A program made the position numbers and the translations under genes. Positions 46,708 through 55,243 of a stretch of 64,000 nucleotides of DNA are shown here, in pieces; the stretch's first letter is position 1, and each line of letters begins with the position of its first letter. The notes beneath the pieces were generated by a model that was given only the letters and a program-made list of their open reading frames with translations, ran no database searches and was not told the DNA's origin. Source of the stretch: Roseobacter sp. HKCCD6576-2 (lineage in GTDB: Bacteria > Pseudomonadota > Alphaproteobacteria > Rhodobacterales > Rhodobacteraceae); assembly GCF_013179285.1 (NCBI RefSeq), contig NZ_WVNW01000005.1, positions 124,001 to 188,000 on the forward strand. Reading direction: 5' to 3'.

Positions 46708-48261
46708 ATGCCCGTTCAATCCCTCCGCTCTTTCGCCTCTGGCGCGTACAATGGCCTGTTCGGCGGTGCCACGGCCTGCGTCATCCTGATAGGTGCCGCC
46801 CTATCCTCCGCCGATGCGCAACCCCTTCAGGAGGCCGCAGCTGGCATCGTCGGTGAGGAGCGTCACGCCGCCGATGCGCCGGCCCTCTCCGCGATCCTTC
46901 TGCGCGATGGGCAGATATTGGCGCATGTTGTGGACGGGCATGCTGACCCCGCGATGGGCATCGACGCGAGCCTTGATACGGGTTTCCCGGCGGGGTCGGT
47001 GACCAAGATCCTCACCGCCGCGCTTGTGATGACCGAAGTCGATGCCGGTCGACTGGATCTCGACGCACCCATTGCTGAGCATATCCCGGCTGATTTGCGC
47101 CCCATGGATGCGGATGGGGCTGAGGTCGAGGTGACACTGCGCCAGCTTCTGTCGCACAGTTCCGGCCTGCCGGTGACTTGGGACGGCTTTCCACCCTATC
47201 CGCCGGTCGAGAGCCGGGAGGCCTATATCGCCGCATCGCGGACCATCGTGCATCCGCCGGGCGACCGGCTGGTTTATTCCAATGTCGGGTTCGTTCTCGC
47301 CGGAGAGGTTGCGGCAGCCTCCGCCGGGATGACCTTTGAGGACTTGGCGCAAGATCGGTTGCTCACGCCGCTCGGCATGACACAATCCTCTCTTGGCCGA
47401 GCGGAGGACTATGACGGCCCGCTTGCGGCCGGTCATGCACGTGCTGGCGACATGCTGGAACCGGAACCGCATCTTGATCTGACGGCGCTTGCCGCCGCTG
47501 GAAGCCTGCTGACGACTCCGGGGGATCTCGCGCGTCTGGCAACCATGTTCCTCAACGATGGTGTCTTCGAAGGCCGCAGAATTCTGAGCGCGGCAGCGGT
47601 TGATGAGATGATGACCATGCAAGCGCGTGCCCATCCCGATCTCGATGAAGGGTTCGGGCTTGGCTTCGGTGTCCGGATGGGGGAGGCCGGTCGCAAGGTC
47701 TGGTGGGATGGCACGACGACCTGGGGGGCCGCCCATTTCGCGCTGTACCCGGACTCCGGCACCGCCGTCATCGCAATGACGAATGTGGCCGACAATCATC
47801 CGACATCGGTGTCTGGGCGCAGGTTACTTGAGCTTGCTATACCCGACCTTGCAGCCGGACCGCCGCCTGACATTCCCATAGATGAGGGGATCGACGGGTA
47901 TTATCTCGCGATCGATCTGGTGGATCCCGATCTATGGTTCTTCGCCTATGCAATGCCGTTGAGAGTGCAGTCCGACGCAGGGTCGGCCCGCCTTACGTCC
48001 GGGCTTACCGATCCGTTAACGCTGATCCCCTCCGCACCGCAGCGGTTTCGCGTCAACGGCGGCATTCTCGATGGGGCCACAGCCCTCGCGACAGGGGATC
48101 TGCTGCAGGTCGGCCTCGTGCGGGCTGAGCGCCTGCCGGCCCTTCTGACTCCGCCGGCGCTTATGACCTATGCTGGTGCGCTGGTCCTGGCGGTGCTGTT
48201 CGGCCTCTGGCTTGGCATTCGCGCGGTTTGGCGTCGTTTCCGCCGCGCGTGCGCAAATTGA
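46708..48261 (+). CDS. Serine hydrolase of the beta-lactamase class C / PBP-like family
   Basis: A 517-residue exported protein. A signal-type helix is at about residues 15-36, the catalytic Ser97-x-x-Lys100 is in AGSVTKILTA, the Tyr-x-Asn is Tyr190 in VYSNVG, and a last membrane helix is near the C-terminus (LVLAVLFGLWLGIRAV). It has a clear AAAGGAGG site before the ATG at 46708. Such proteins are peptidases, esterases or amidases on the outer face of the membrane; resistance is not implied. Confidence 0.85.
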   Translation: MPVQSLRSFASGAYNGLFGGATACVILIGAALSSADAQPLQEAAAGIVGEERHAADAPALSAILLRDGQILAHVVDGHADPAMGIDASLDTGFPAGSVTKILTAALVMTEVDAGRLDLDAPIAEHIPADLRPMDADGAEVEVTLRQLLSHSSGLPVTWDGFPPYPPVESREAYIAASRTIVHPPGDRLVYSNVGFVLAGEVAAASAGMTFEDLAQDRLLTPLGMTQSSLGRAEDYDGPLAAGHARAGDMLEPEPHLDLTALAAAGSLLTTPGDLARLATMFLNDGVFEGRRILSAAAVDEMMTMQARAHPDLDEGFGLGFGVRMGEAGRKVWWDGTTTWGAAHFALYPDSGTAVIAMTNVADNHPTSVSGRRLLELAIPDLAAGPPPDIPIDEGIDGYYLAIDLVDPDLWFFAYAMPLRVQSDAGSARLTSGLTDPLTLIPSAPQRFRVNGGILDGATALATGDLLQVGLVRAERLPALLTPPALMTYAGALVLAVLFGLWLGIRAVWRRFRRACAN

Positions 48262-48711
48262 AGTCAGGGGCGATGGCCGATCGACGCGTATCGCAGTGAT
48301 TTCGGCATAGGCGCGGAAGCATTGCTTTCCTGAACCGGTCGAACTGGCCCGGCTCTTGCTGATCCAATGCGAGGAGGTCAGCCAATATCGAGTGCGCCAG
48401 TCCGCTCAGCCCACACTGTCATGTCATGTGCTCCTCAAGCGATACAACTCAATGCGGTTGTGCCACACCAGACCCTGCACAATACACGGGCTCAACCAAT
48501 TGACATCCGACACGTAGGCGCAACCTGCGCGTCGGTTGCTACGAAAGGTTTGACCGGAAATCAGGCCGTCGCGAGTTCCTGAATACACGCGCATGAAAAA
48601 TCATGTTCTGACCCAGCTATAAGTCCGTCGGGTGGATTGAGGTGGTCTATGGAAAGTCATCTATGAACTTCGCAATGCGCCCAGCACGTCGCCTGCGGAC
48701 CCAGAAAGAAC
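48262..48711. other. Intergenic stretch without a recognised gene
   Basis: About 450 bases between the serine hydrolase and the convergent GntR gene. Short frames only; nothing assigned. Confidence 0.5.
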
Positions 48712-49368
48712 TCAGGTCACCGCTGCCTTCAATGCAACAAGCTTGTTATTCAAATGGGCCTTTAACAAGGTGCTCAGGCGTGGTCCGTCGCGGTTTTCCA
48801 CCGCCTCCATTATGCCGCGATGTTCTTCGACGGCTTGGGCCCAGCGGCTGTCCGAGACATTAGCCAAGAGACGGGCACGCTCCACCCGCGAGGACAACAT
48901 CGCGTAGTGCTGCGCCAGGACCGGATTGCGAGCCGCAGCCATGAGGGCGGCGTGGATGTCGTGATTGGCCTGAAAATAGGCCGGCCTATCGCCAGCGTCA
49001 TAGTGGCGGAACATATCGCGATGGCGGGCCACAATCTGGGCCATTTCGTCATCACTCGCCCGTTCGCAGGCCAACTCGCCTGCGAGACCTTCCAGAACCG
49101 CAATCACCGGAAAGGCGGCTTCGAGCTCTTCCATCGTCACGTTGGAAATCCGCGCGCCCCGGTTCGACTCGAGGATGACCAGCCCCTCATTGGCCAGCAC
49201 TTTTAATGCTTCGCGCAACGGGGTGCGGGACACGCCGAGATTTTCGCACAACTCCCTCTCTGGCACCTTTGCGCCAGGTTCGAGTGAGCCCTCGACAATG
49301 GCTTGCCGCAAGCGGGTCACAAGCTCTTCATGAAGCGACGGCCGAGCGAGCGGGGTCGACAGGTTCAT
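48712..49368 (-). CDS. GntR-family regulator, FCD subfamily
   Basis: A 218-residue regulator: an N-terminal GntR winged helix (LREALKVLANEGLVILES) and a C-terminal FCD sensor (His in NHDIHAAL and EEHRGIMEAV are probable metal ligands). The ATG at 49368 lies 1 base after the stop of the FAD oxidase gene, so the two are co-expressed. Likely controls the FAD oxidase and the divergent aminotransferase/TTT genes in response to an organic acid. Confidence 0.88.
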   Translation of the reverse strand: MNLSTPLARPSLHEELVTRLRQAIVEGSLEPGAKVPERELCENLGVSRTPLREALKVLANEGLVILESNRGARISNVTMEELEAAFPVIAVLEGLAGELACERASDDEMAQIVARHRDMFRHYDAGDRPAYFQANHDIHAALMAAARNPVLAQHYAMLSSRVERARLLANVSDSRWAQAVEEHRGIMEAVENRDGPRLSTLLKAHLNNKLVALKAAVT

Positions 49369-49369
49369 A

Positions 49370-52261
49370 CTATTGGCCTCCCTCTGCCAGAGCCATTTCA
49401 AGCACGCGCGCGACGTGGATGGCCGTGCGGTTTGCTCCATCGGCGATCTGATGCCGGCAAGACGTGCCATCGGCGACAATCAGTGTGTCGTCAGATGCTT
49501 GTCGTACAGCCGGCAGCAGATCGGCCTCAGCCATCTTTAGCGATACGTTTATCGTATCGCGACCATAGCCGAAAGCCCCGGCCATGCCACAACAGCTGGT
49601 CTCGACCACCTCCACTTCGGCCTCGGGAATCTTGCCAAGTGCCGCCTGCACATCCGGCATCACTTGGTGCGCTTTCTGATGACAATGCCCGTGCAGCAGG
49701 ATTTTCTGACCCAAAGGTCGCAGTGGCAGGTCAACCTCATGCTTGACCAGATACTCCTCCAGCAGGAATGCCTGAGCGGCGACTGTCTCCGCCCGCCCGT
49801 CTGTGATCAGCGCCGGAATCTCGTCGCGCAGGGTGAGGAGCGAAGACGGTTCCAACCCGACAATAGGAACACCAGCCTCGGCATGGGGCAGAAGCGCGGC
49901 AACCAAACGCTCGGCCTCAATGCGGGCCTCTTCCACAAGGCCGACCGACAGAAGCGTCCGACCGCAATCCAGAGGGCGACCGCCATCAATCGGCGTCGCG
50001 ACCTTCACCTTTAGACCCGCCGCTTGTAGCACCCGGCCCGCCGCGCGCAGGTTTTCCGGTTCGAAATAACGGTTGAACGCGTCCGCGAAGAGGATGACAT
50101 CGGGGTTCGGATCGGCGAACTCCGCGTCGCGGAACCGGTTGGCCGACCAGGTCGGTAAGTCGCGGGCGGCTGCAAATCCGGTTATCCCCTCGGTCAGTTT
50201 CGCCAGGCCCGGTATGCGATTGCGCAGATTCATCAGCCACGGCACGCGCGCCGCCCAGGGGGCATAGTGGGGCATGTAGCCCACCAAACGGTCATGCAGG
50301 CTCAGCCCGTGCTTCTCCACCCGCGCTGCCAAAACTTCGGTCTTCATCCGCGCCATATCAACGCCGGTCGGACATTCGCGTTTGCAGGCCTTGCAGGACA
50401 CGCAAAGCTTCATCGTTTCCGCCATCGCATCGGATGTCAGGGCGTCCGGCCCAAGCTGCCCCGAGATCGCTAGACGCAGGCTGTTGGCGCGACCGCGCGT
50501 GACGTCCCGTTCGTTCCGGGTCACACGATAGGAGGGGCACATGGCCCCGCCCTTCAGCTTACGGCAAGCGCCATTGTTGTTGCACATCTCGACGGCGCCT
50601 TGGAAACCACCACCGGCGCCGGTCCAGGCGGACCAGTCGAAGGCTGTCTTCAGGGCGGGGACGGTGTAGTCGGCGCTATAGCGGAACAGGCTGCGGTCAT
50701 CCATTTTGGGCGGATCGACGATCTTGCCCGGGTTCAACACCCCATCCGGGTCAAACCGCTGTTTCACATCGCGGAAGAGATCGGTGATCTCGGTCCCGTA
50801 CATGCGTTCGTGAAACTCCGAGCGAACGATCCCGTCGCCATGCTCACCCGAATGCGACCCTTTGTATTCGGCAATCAGCGCAAAGGCTTCTTCGGCGATG
50901 GACCGCATTTTCTTCACATCGTCTTCCAGCTTGAGGTTCAGGACCGGTCGCACATGTAAGCACCCGACAGACGCATGCGCGTACCAGGTGCCTTGGGTCC
51001 CGTGACGTTCAAAGACCTCGGTCAGCCGTGCGGTGTAATCGGCCAGGTCAGTCAATTCGACGGCGCAATCCTCGACGAAGGAGACGGGTTTGCCGTCCTG
51101 CTTCATCGACATCATGATGTTGAGGCCGGATTTGCGCACCTCTGCAATCTGGCCTTGCAGGCGTTGGTCAGTGATCGGCTTCACACCGCCCCAGTTGCGG
51201 CCTTCGCCACTCCAGGAGAACCCAAGGTCGCCCATCCGCTCGGTGATCTCGGCCAGTTTGCGGGCATTGGCTTCGGCCGAGCCTTCGTCAAACTCCACAA
51301 GCAACAGCGCGGCGGGATCACCCTCAACAAAGGCCTCGATCGTGCGCCGGAAGAGCGGGATTTGCCGCGACAGGCCGATCATCGTGTTGTCGACCAGCTC
51401 CACGGAGAGCGGGTTTAACGCCACCAGATGCTGGGTTGCATCCATTGCTTGATAGAAGCTGGGAAAATGGCAAACCGCCAGAACACGTTCCCCCACCAGC
51501 GGCCAGAGCTTCAACTCAATGGCCGTAAAATAGGCCAGCGTTCCTTCGGAGCCGACCAAAAGATGCGAGAGGTTTATCGGCGCATCTCCTGGCACCAGGG
51601 CGTCAAGATTGTAGCCACCAACCCGGCGGTTCAATTTGGGAAAGCGCGTATCGATCAGATCGCCATGGGCCGCGCCGAGCCGGAGCACATCGTCCACAAT
51701 CGCTTGCGCGGGATGGTTCGACAGTGCACCGCCCGGTACCTCACCAAATCGCGCCTCGGTGCCATCGGCCAGGATCGCATCAATGGCGCGAACGTTTGAG
51801 CGCATGGTGCCATAACGCAGAGATCGCCCGCCGCAGGAGTTGTTGGCCGCCATGCCGCCGATGGTCGCCCGCGAGGCCGTGGAGACATCGACGGGGAACC
51901 ACAAGCCATGGGGTTTTAGCGCGCGGTTCAAATCGTCCAGCACAACGCCTGGTTCAACGATGGCCCGACGCCCCTCGACGTCAATCTCGAGAATGCGGTT
52001 GAAATGCTTGGAGTTGTCGAGGATCAGCCCTGAATTGACCGTCTGACCACATTGGGACGTGCCGCCGCCGCGACCGGTCACGGGCAGGCCAGCCGCGCGC
52101 GCGGCGGCGAGGGCGGCCGAAACATCGTCTTTGGAGCGGGGAATCGCCACAGCCGAGGGCATGATCTGGTAGATCGAGGCATCCGTCGAATAACGCCCTC
52201 TAGAAAAGGCATCTTCGAGGATTTCCCCTGAAAACCGGCCCTTTAGCATATCTAGCGGCAT
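49370..52261 (-). CDS. FAD and Fe-S binding 2-hydroxyacid dehydrogenase (GlcD/YdiJ type)
   Basis: A 963-residue fusion: an FAD-linked oxidase N-terminal domain (GRGGGTSQCGQTVNSGL near 63-79, PGVVLDDLNRAL), the FAD C-terminal domain, a 4Fe-4S segment around residue 620 (CVSCKACKRECPTG) and CCG motifs at the end (ETSCCGMAGAFGY). This matches D-lactate or D-2-hydroxyglutarate dehydrogenases that pass electrons to the quinone pool. Strong GGAGG precedes the ATG at 52261. Divergent from the aminotransferase, with a GntR gene downstream. Confidence 0.88.
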   Translation of the reverse strand: MPLDMLKGRFSGEILEDAFSRGRYSTDASIYQIMPSAVAIPRSKDDVSAALAAARAAGLPVTGRGGGTSQCGQTVNSGLILDNSKHFNRILEIDVEGRRAIVEPGVVLDDLNRALKPHGLWFPVDVSTASRATIGGMAANNSCGGRSLRYGTMRSNVRAIDAILADGTEARFGEVPGGALSNHPAQAIVDDVLRLGAAHGDLIDTRFPKLNRRVGGYNLDALVPGDAPINLSHLLVGSEGTLAYFTAIELKLWPLVGERVLAVCHFPSFYQAMDATQHLVALNPLSVELVDNTMIGLSRQIPLFRRTIEAFVEGDPAALLLVEFDEGSAEANARKLAEITERMGDLGFSWSGEGRNWGGVKPITDQRLQGQIAEVRKSGLNIMMSMKQDGKPVSFVEDCAVELTDLADYTARLTEVFERHGTQGTWYAHASVGCLHVRPVLNLKLEDDVKKMRSIAEEAFALIAEYKGSHSGEHGDGIVRSEFHERMYGTEITDLFRDVKQRFDPDGVLNPGKIVDPPKMDDRSLFRYSADYTVPALKTAFDWSAWTGAGGGFQGAVEMCNNNGACRKLKGGAMCPSYRVTRNERDVTRGRANSLRLAISGQLGPDALTSDAMAETMKLCVSCKACKRECPTGVDMARMKTEVLAARVEKHGLSLHDRLVGYMPHYAPWAARVPWLMNLRNRIPGLAKLTEGITGFAAARDLPTWSANRFRDAEFADPNPDVILFADAFNRYFEPENLRAAGRVLQAAGLKVKVATPIDGGRPLDCGRTLLSVGLVEEARIEAERLVAALLPHAEAGVPIVGLEPSSLLTLRDEIPALITDGRAETVAAQAFLLEEYLVKHEVDLPLRPLGQKILLHGHCHQKAHQVMPDVQAALGKIPEAEVEVVETSCCGMAGAFGYGRDTINVSLKMAEADLLPAVRQASDDTLIVADGTSCRHQIADGANRTAIHVARVLEMALAEGGQ

Positions 52262-52312
52262 GTTTTTCTCCTCCCCAGTACGGTGGCTTGACAGCTCATC
52301 TTTTCAAATTGT

Positions 52313-52335
52313 ATTCATAATTCAAGATTATGCAT
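52313..52335. promoter_or_regulatory. Palindrome between the FAD oxidase and aminotransferase genes
   Basis: ATTCATAAT (52313-52321) and ATTATGCAT (52327-52335) form an inverted repeat with 8 of 9 matches and a 5-base centre. It lies in the 125-bp divergent gap, downstream of a TTGACA at 52288. A candidate site for the GntR regulator encoded nearby; binding is inferred. Confidence 0.45.
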
Positions 52336-52386
52336 TCGGCAATACATGTGACTGTGTTTGAACCGGATCAATGTGGAGGATTATCA

Positions 52387-53583
52387 ATGACATCGAGAAA
52401 TGCCGGTCGGCACTTTCTGCAAATTCCCGGTCCAAGTGCGGTGCCTGACCGTATTTTGCGGGCGATCAGCGCGCAAACGATCGACCATCGCGGCCCGGAT
52501 TTTGCGGCGGTGGGGCAGGCTGCGCTCGACGGCATGAAGTCGATCTTCAGGACTGAGGCTGGGCAGGTCATTATCTATCCCGCGTCCGGCACCGGCGCTT
52601 GGGAAGCGGCACTGATCAATACACTCTCTGAGGGCGATCGGGTGCTGATGTATGAGACCGGCCATTTCTCGACACTCTGGATGAAGATGGCGGAACGGCT
52701 TGGCCTGGCGCCGGAATTCATTGCGGGCGATTGGCGCGGCGGGGCAGATCCCGAAGCCATCGCGGCCCGGCTCCGCGAGGATAAAGCCCACGAGATCAAG
52801 GCGGTCTGTGTGGTGCATAACGAGACGTCCACCGGGTCGGTGTCGCCGGTCGCCGAAGTCCGCAGCGCGATGGATGCCGTGGGTCATCCGGCACTTTTGA
52901 TGGTCGACTCTATCTCGGGCCTGGCCTCGGTCGATTTCCGGTTCGATGAATGGGGCGTGGATGTCTGCGTCTCGGGCTCGCAAAAGGGTCTGATGCTGCC
53001 GCCGGGGATTTCGTTCAACTGCGTCAGTCCAAAGGCGATGGAGCTGTCACGCACGGGTGGGATGCGCCGGTCCTACTGGGACTGGCAGGACATGACCGGC
53101 CCGAACGCAACCGGATACTTCCCCTACACACCCGCCACCAACATGCTTTACGGCCTAAACGAAGCGGTCGCGATGCTGCATGAAGAGGGGCTGGAGAATG
53201 TCTTTGCCCGTCATGCCCGCCACGGTCGTGCCACCCGCGCCGCCGTGCGGGCCTGGGGTCTTGAGGTGCTCTGCCGACAGCAGGGGCAGGAAAGCGGTGT
53301 TCTGACCGCGGTGATGATGCCCGAGGGCCATAGCGCCGATGCGTTCCGGGCAACCGTTTTGAAGAACTTCGACATCTCGCTTGGCAATGGCCTGTCGAAA
53401 GTGGCTGACCGCGTCTTCCGCATCGGGCATCTGGGCGATTTCAACGATGCGATGCTCATGGGCACGTTATCGGGGATCGAAATGGGCCTGTCGAAAGCAG
53501 GTATCCCGCATTTGAGCGGCGGCGCGGCAGCGGCGATGGCGGTCCTGGAGGAGGACCTTCCACGCAACCTCGCCGCGGAGTGA
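52387..53583 (+). CDS. Class V PLP aminotransferase (serine/aspartate-glyoxylate type)
   Basis: A 398-residue fold-type I enzyme with the PLP lysine Lys200 in VSGSQKGLMLPPG and the substrate contacts FLQIPGPSAVP near the N-terminus and RIGHLGDFND near 360. The pattern fits the serine-glyoxylate aminotransferase group, which includes aspartate-glyoxylate transaminase BhcA of the beta-hydroxyaspartate cycle; I see no BhcB, C or D here. The start has GGAGGATT upstream. The TTT transporter follows after 91 bp, likely delivering its substrate. Confidence 0.85.
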   Translation: MTSRNAGRHFLQIPGPSAVPDRILRAISAQTIDHRGPDFAAVGQAALDGMKSIFRTEAGQVIIYPASGTGAWEAALINTLSEGDRVLMYETGHFSTLWMKMAERLGLAPEFIAGDWRGGADPEAIAARLREDKAHEIKAVCVVHNETSTGSVSPVAEVRSAMDAVGHPALLMVDSISGLASVDFRFDEWGVDVCVSGSQKGLMLPPGISFNCVSPKAMELSRTGGMRRSYWDWQDMTGPNATGYFPYTPATNMLYGLNEAVAMLHEEGLENVFARHARHGRATRAAVRAWGLEVLCRQQGQESGVLTAVMMPEGHSADAFRATVLKNFDISLGNGLSKVADRVFRIGHLGDFNDAMLMGTLSGIEMGLSKAGIPHLSGGAAAAMAVLEEDLPRNLAAE

Positions 53584-53674
53584 CGATCTAAGGGGCGCGC
53601 CATCTCGTGTGGCACCGGGGCGCCCTCTCAAACACATGCCGCACATCCCTGACAGATTTCTTGGAGGAGAGAAT

Positions 53675-54634
53675 ATGTTGTCCCTGAAAACCGCCACCGT
53701 TGCTGCCTTTGTGGCCGGTACTGTTCTAGCGGCGCCCGCCGCGATGGCGCAGGACTATCCGTCCCGCACAATTGAGGTCATCCATTCCTATGGCCCCGGC
53801 GGCGGCACTGACCGGTTCATCCGCGCCGTCGGCGTGCCCTTCGAAGAGATCGCCGGCCAGTCGATGGTGCCGATTTCAATCCAAGGCGGGGGCGGCATGC
53901 CGGCCTATGCCAACTTCCAGCAGCGTCGCGTTGATGGCTACACGCTGATGGCCATCAGCCCCGATCAGATCATCGCCCATGTGCTGGGCCGGATCGAGAT
54001 GGACTCGTTCCAGCCGCTGGCGCGAGTGCAATATGATCAGGGTATGATCCTGGTCCCGGCCTCTAGCCCGTTCCAAACAATCCAAGAGTTCATGGAGCAT
54101 GCCCGTGAAAACCCAGGTGAGTTGAACGTTGGGATCACCAACGCCGCAGGGTTCGACGACACCGTCATGGGTCTTTGGAACATCGAAACCGGGGCTGAGG
54201 TCACAACCGTTCCTTTCGGCTCGTCCGAGATGGTGTCGAACACGCTTGGCGGCCAGGTCGATGCCATGCATGAGGAATACGGCCCCGCCCGTGGCCTGAT
54301 CGACTCCGGCGACATGCGTCCGCTGGTCGTCTTCTCCGACGAGCGCCTGCCGGTGCTGCCCGATGTGCCGACGGCCGTTGAACTCGGCTATGACGTGACG
54401 CTTGGACGCTGGCGGGCCTTCGCGATGCCAGCGGATGCGGATCCGGCCCAGGTCGACACGCTCTTTGGTCTGGTTTCCGAGGCTGTTGCGTCCGATTCAT
54501 ACCAGGAAGTGCAGGAGCAAGCGGCGCTTCAATATCGCTCGGAACTGCTTGGCCCGGAGGAGTTCCAGGCGTTCATCGACAGTGAGATCGAGGTCTACAC
54601 CCGCGTGCTTGACGCGCTTGGTCTGACCGACTGA
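53675..54634 (+). CDS. tctC: Tripartite tricarboxylate transporter binding protein (TctC/Bug family)
   Basis: A 319-residue periplasmic receptor with a signal peptide at residues 1-25 (VAAFVAGTVLAAPAAMAQ). The mature chain has the Bug fold features YPSRTIEVI, YGPGGGTD and GYTLM. GGAGGAGA precedes the ATG at 53675. A weak stem at 53591-53626 and a strong one at 54642-54685 flank the gene. Ligands of this family are carboxylates. Confidence 0.92.
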   Translation: MLSLKTATVAAFVAGTVLAAPAAMAQDYPSRTIEVIHSYGPGGGTDRFIRAVGVPFEEIAGQSMVPISIQGGGGMPAYANFQQRRVDGYTLMAISPDQIIAHVLGRIEMDSFQPLARVQYDQGMILVPASSPFQTIQEFMEHARENPGELNVGITNAAGFDDTVMGLWNIETGAEVTTVPFGSSEMVSNTLGGQVDAMHEEYGPARGLIDSGDMRPLVVFSDERLPVLPDVPTAVELGYDVTLGRWRAFAMPADADPAQVDTLFGLVSEAVASDSYQEVQEQAALQYRSELLGPEEFQAFIDSEIEVYTRVLDALGLTD

Positions 54635-54641
54635 TCCTTTC

Positions 54642-54685
54642 GCCCGTCGCGCCCTCGGCCTGGAATGGCTGGTTGCGCGACGGGC
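54642..54685 (+). other. Stem-loop between tctC and tctB
   Basis: GCCCGTCGCGC (54642-54652) pairs perfectly with GCGCGACGGGC (54675-54685), 11 bp with a 22-base loop. It lies 8 bases after the tctC stop, with no U-run. Likely protects the receptor mRNA and keeps the membrane genes at lower level. Confidence 0.6.
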
Positions 54686-54712
54686 CACCAGAATATCCCG
54701 AGGAATGGAACC

Positions 54713-55222
54713 ATGGCCCATCGTTTGCTTGATCTGGCCTTTGCCAGCCTTCTGTTCGGTCTTTCGATCTTCCTGTGGTTTGTCGCGGACGGCTTCCCTG
54801 AATCGCGCCGCTTTGCCCAAGCCGATGCTGATTTCTGGCCCAAGATCATCTTTGCAACCATGGCGCTGATCACCGGGATCATCGCAGTCCGCACCGTGCT
54901 CAACCTGCGCAAGGACCGCGCGCAGATGGCCGGGGCCTTCACGATCCCGCCTCAGTTCCGGGTTGCGACGGTGCGCGTCGGCGCGATGGGCGTATTGATC
55001 CTGACCTATTTCGTGGCGTTTCAGCACGTGGGCTTCATCCTTGCCACCTTCGCGTTTCTCATCCTTGCGAGCTTTGTCATTCCTTACAAAAACAACTTGG
55101 CGCGGGTGATCTTCGCGGCCTGTTTCACGGTGGTCCTGGTCCTGTTCTTCACGCAGGCGCTTGAGTTGCCGCTGCCCCGGGGAACCGGAGTTTTCTATGA
55201 TCTGAACGTGCTGTTCTACTGA
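54713..55222 (+). CDS. tctB: Tripartite tricarboxylate transporter small membrane subunit
   Basis: A 169-residue protein with four hydrophobic helices and the DUF1468/TctB layout. It starts at the ATG at 54713 after ATGGAACC, with no clear ribosome site. It pairs with TctA in the inner membrane. Confidence 0.88.
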   Translation: MAHRLLDLAFASLLFGLSIFLWFVADGFPESRRFAQADADFWPKIIFATMALITGIIAVRTVLNLRKDRAQMAGAFTIPPQFRVATVRVGAMGVLILTYFVAFQHVGFILATFAFLILASFVIPYKNNLARVIFAACFTVVLVLFFTQALELPLPRGTGVFYDLNVLFY

Positions 55223-55243
55223 GCCCTGGAAGGACCCCTCATC

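Noticed and set aside
43032-48711. Integrated element with attachment repeats at the tRNA-Gln
   Set aside because: I found no second copy of the tRNA 3' end and no integrase or transposase gene, so I do not call a mobile element.
52387-53583. Full beta-hydroxyaspartate cycle (bhcABCD)
   Set aside because: Only an aminotransferase of that broad group is present; dehydratase, aldolase and iminosuccinate reductase genes are not beside it.
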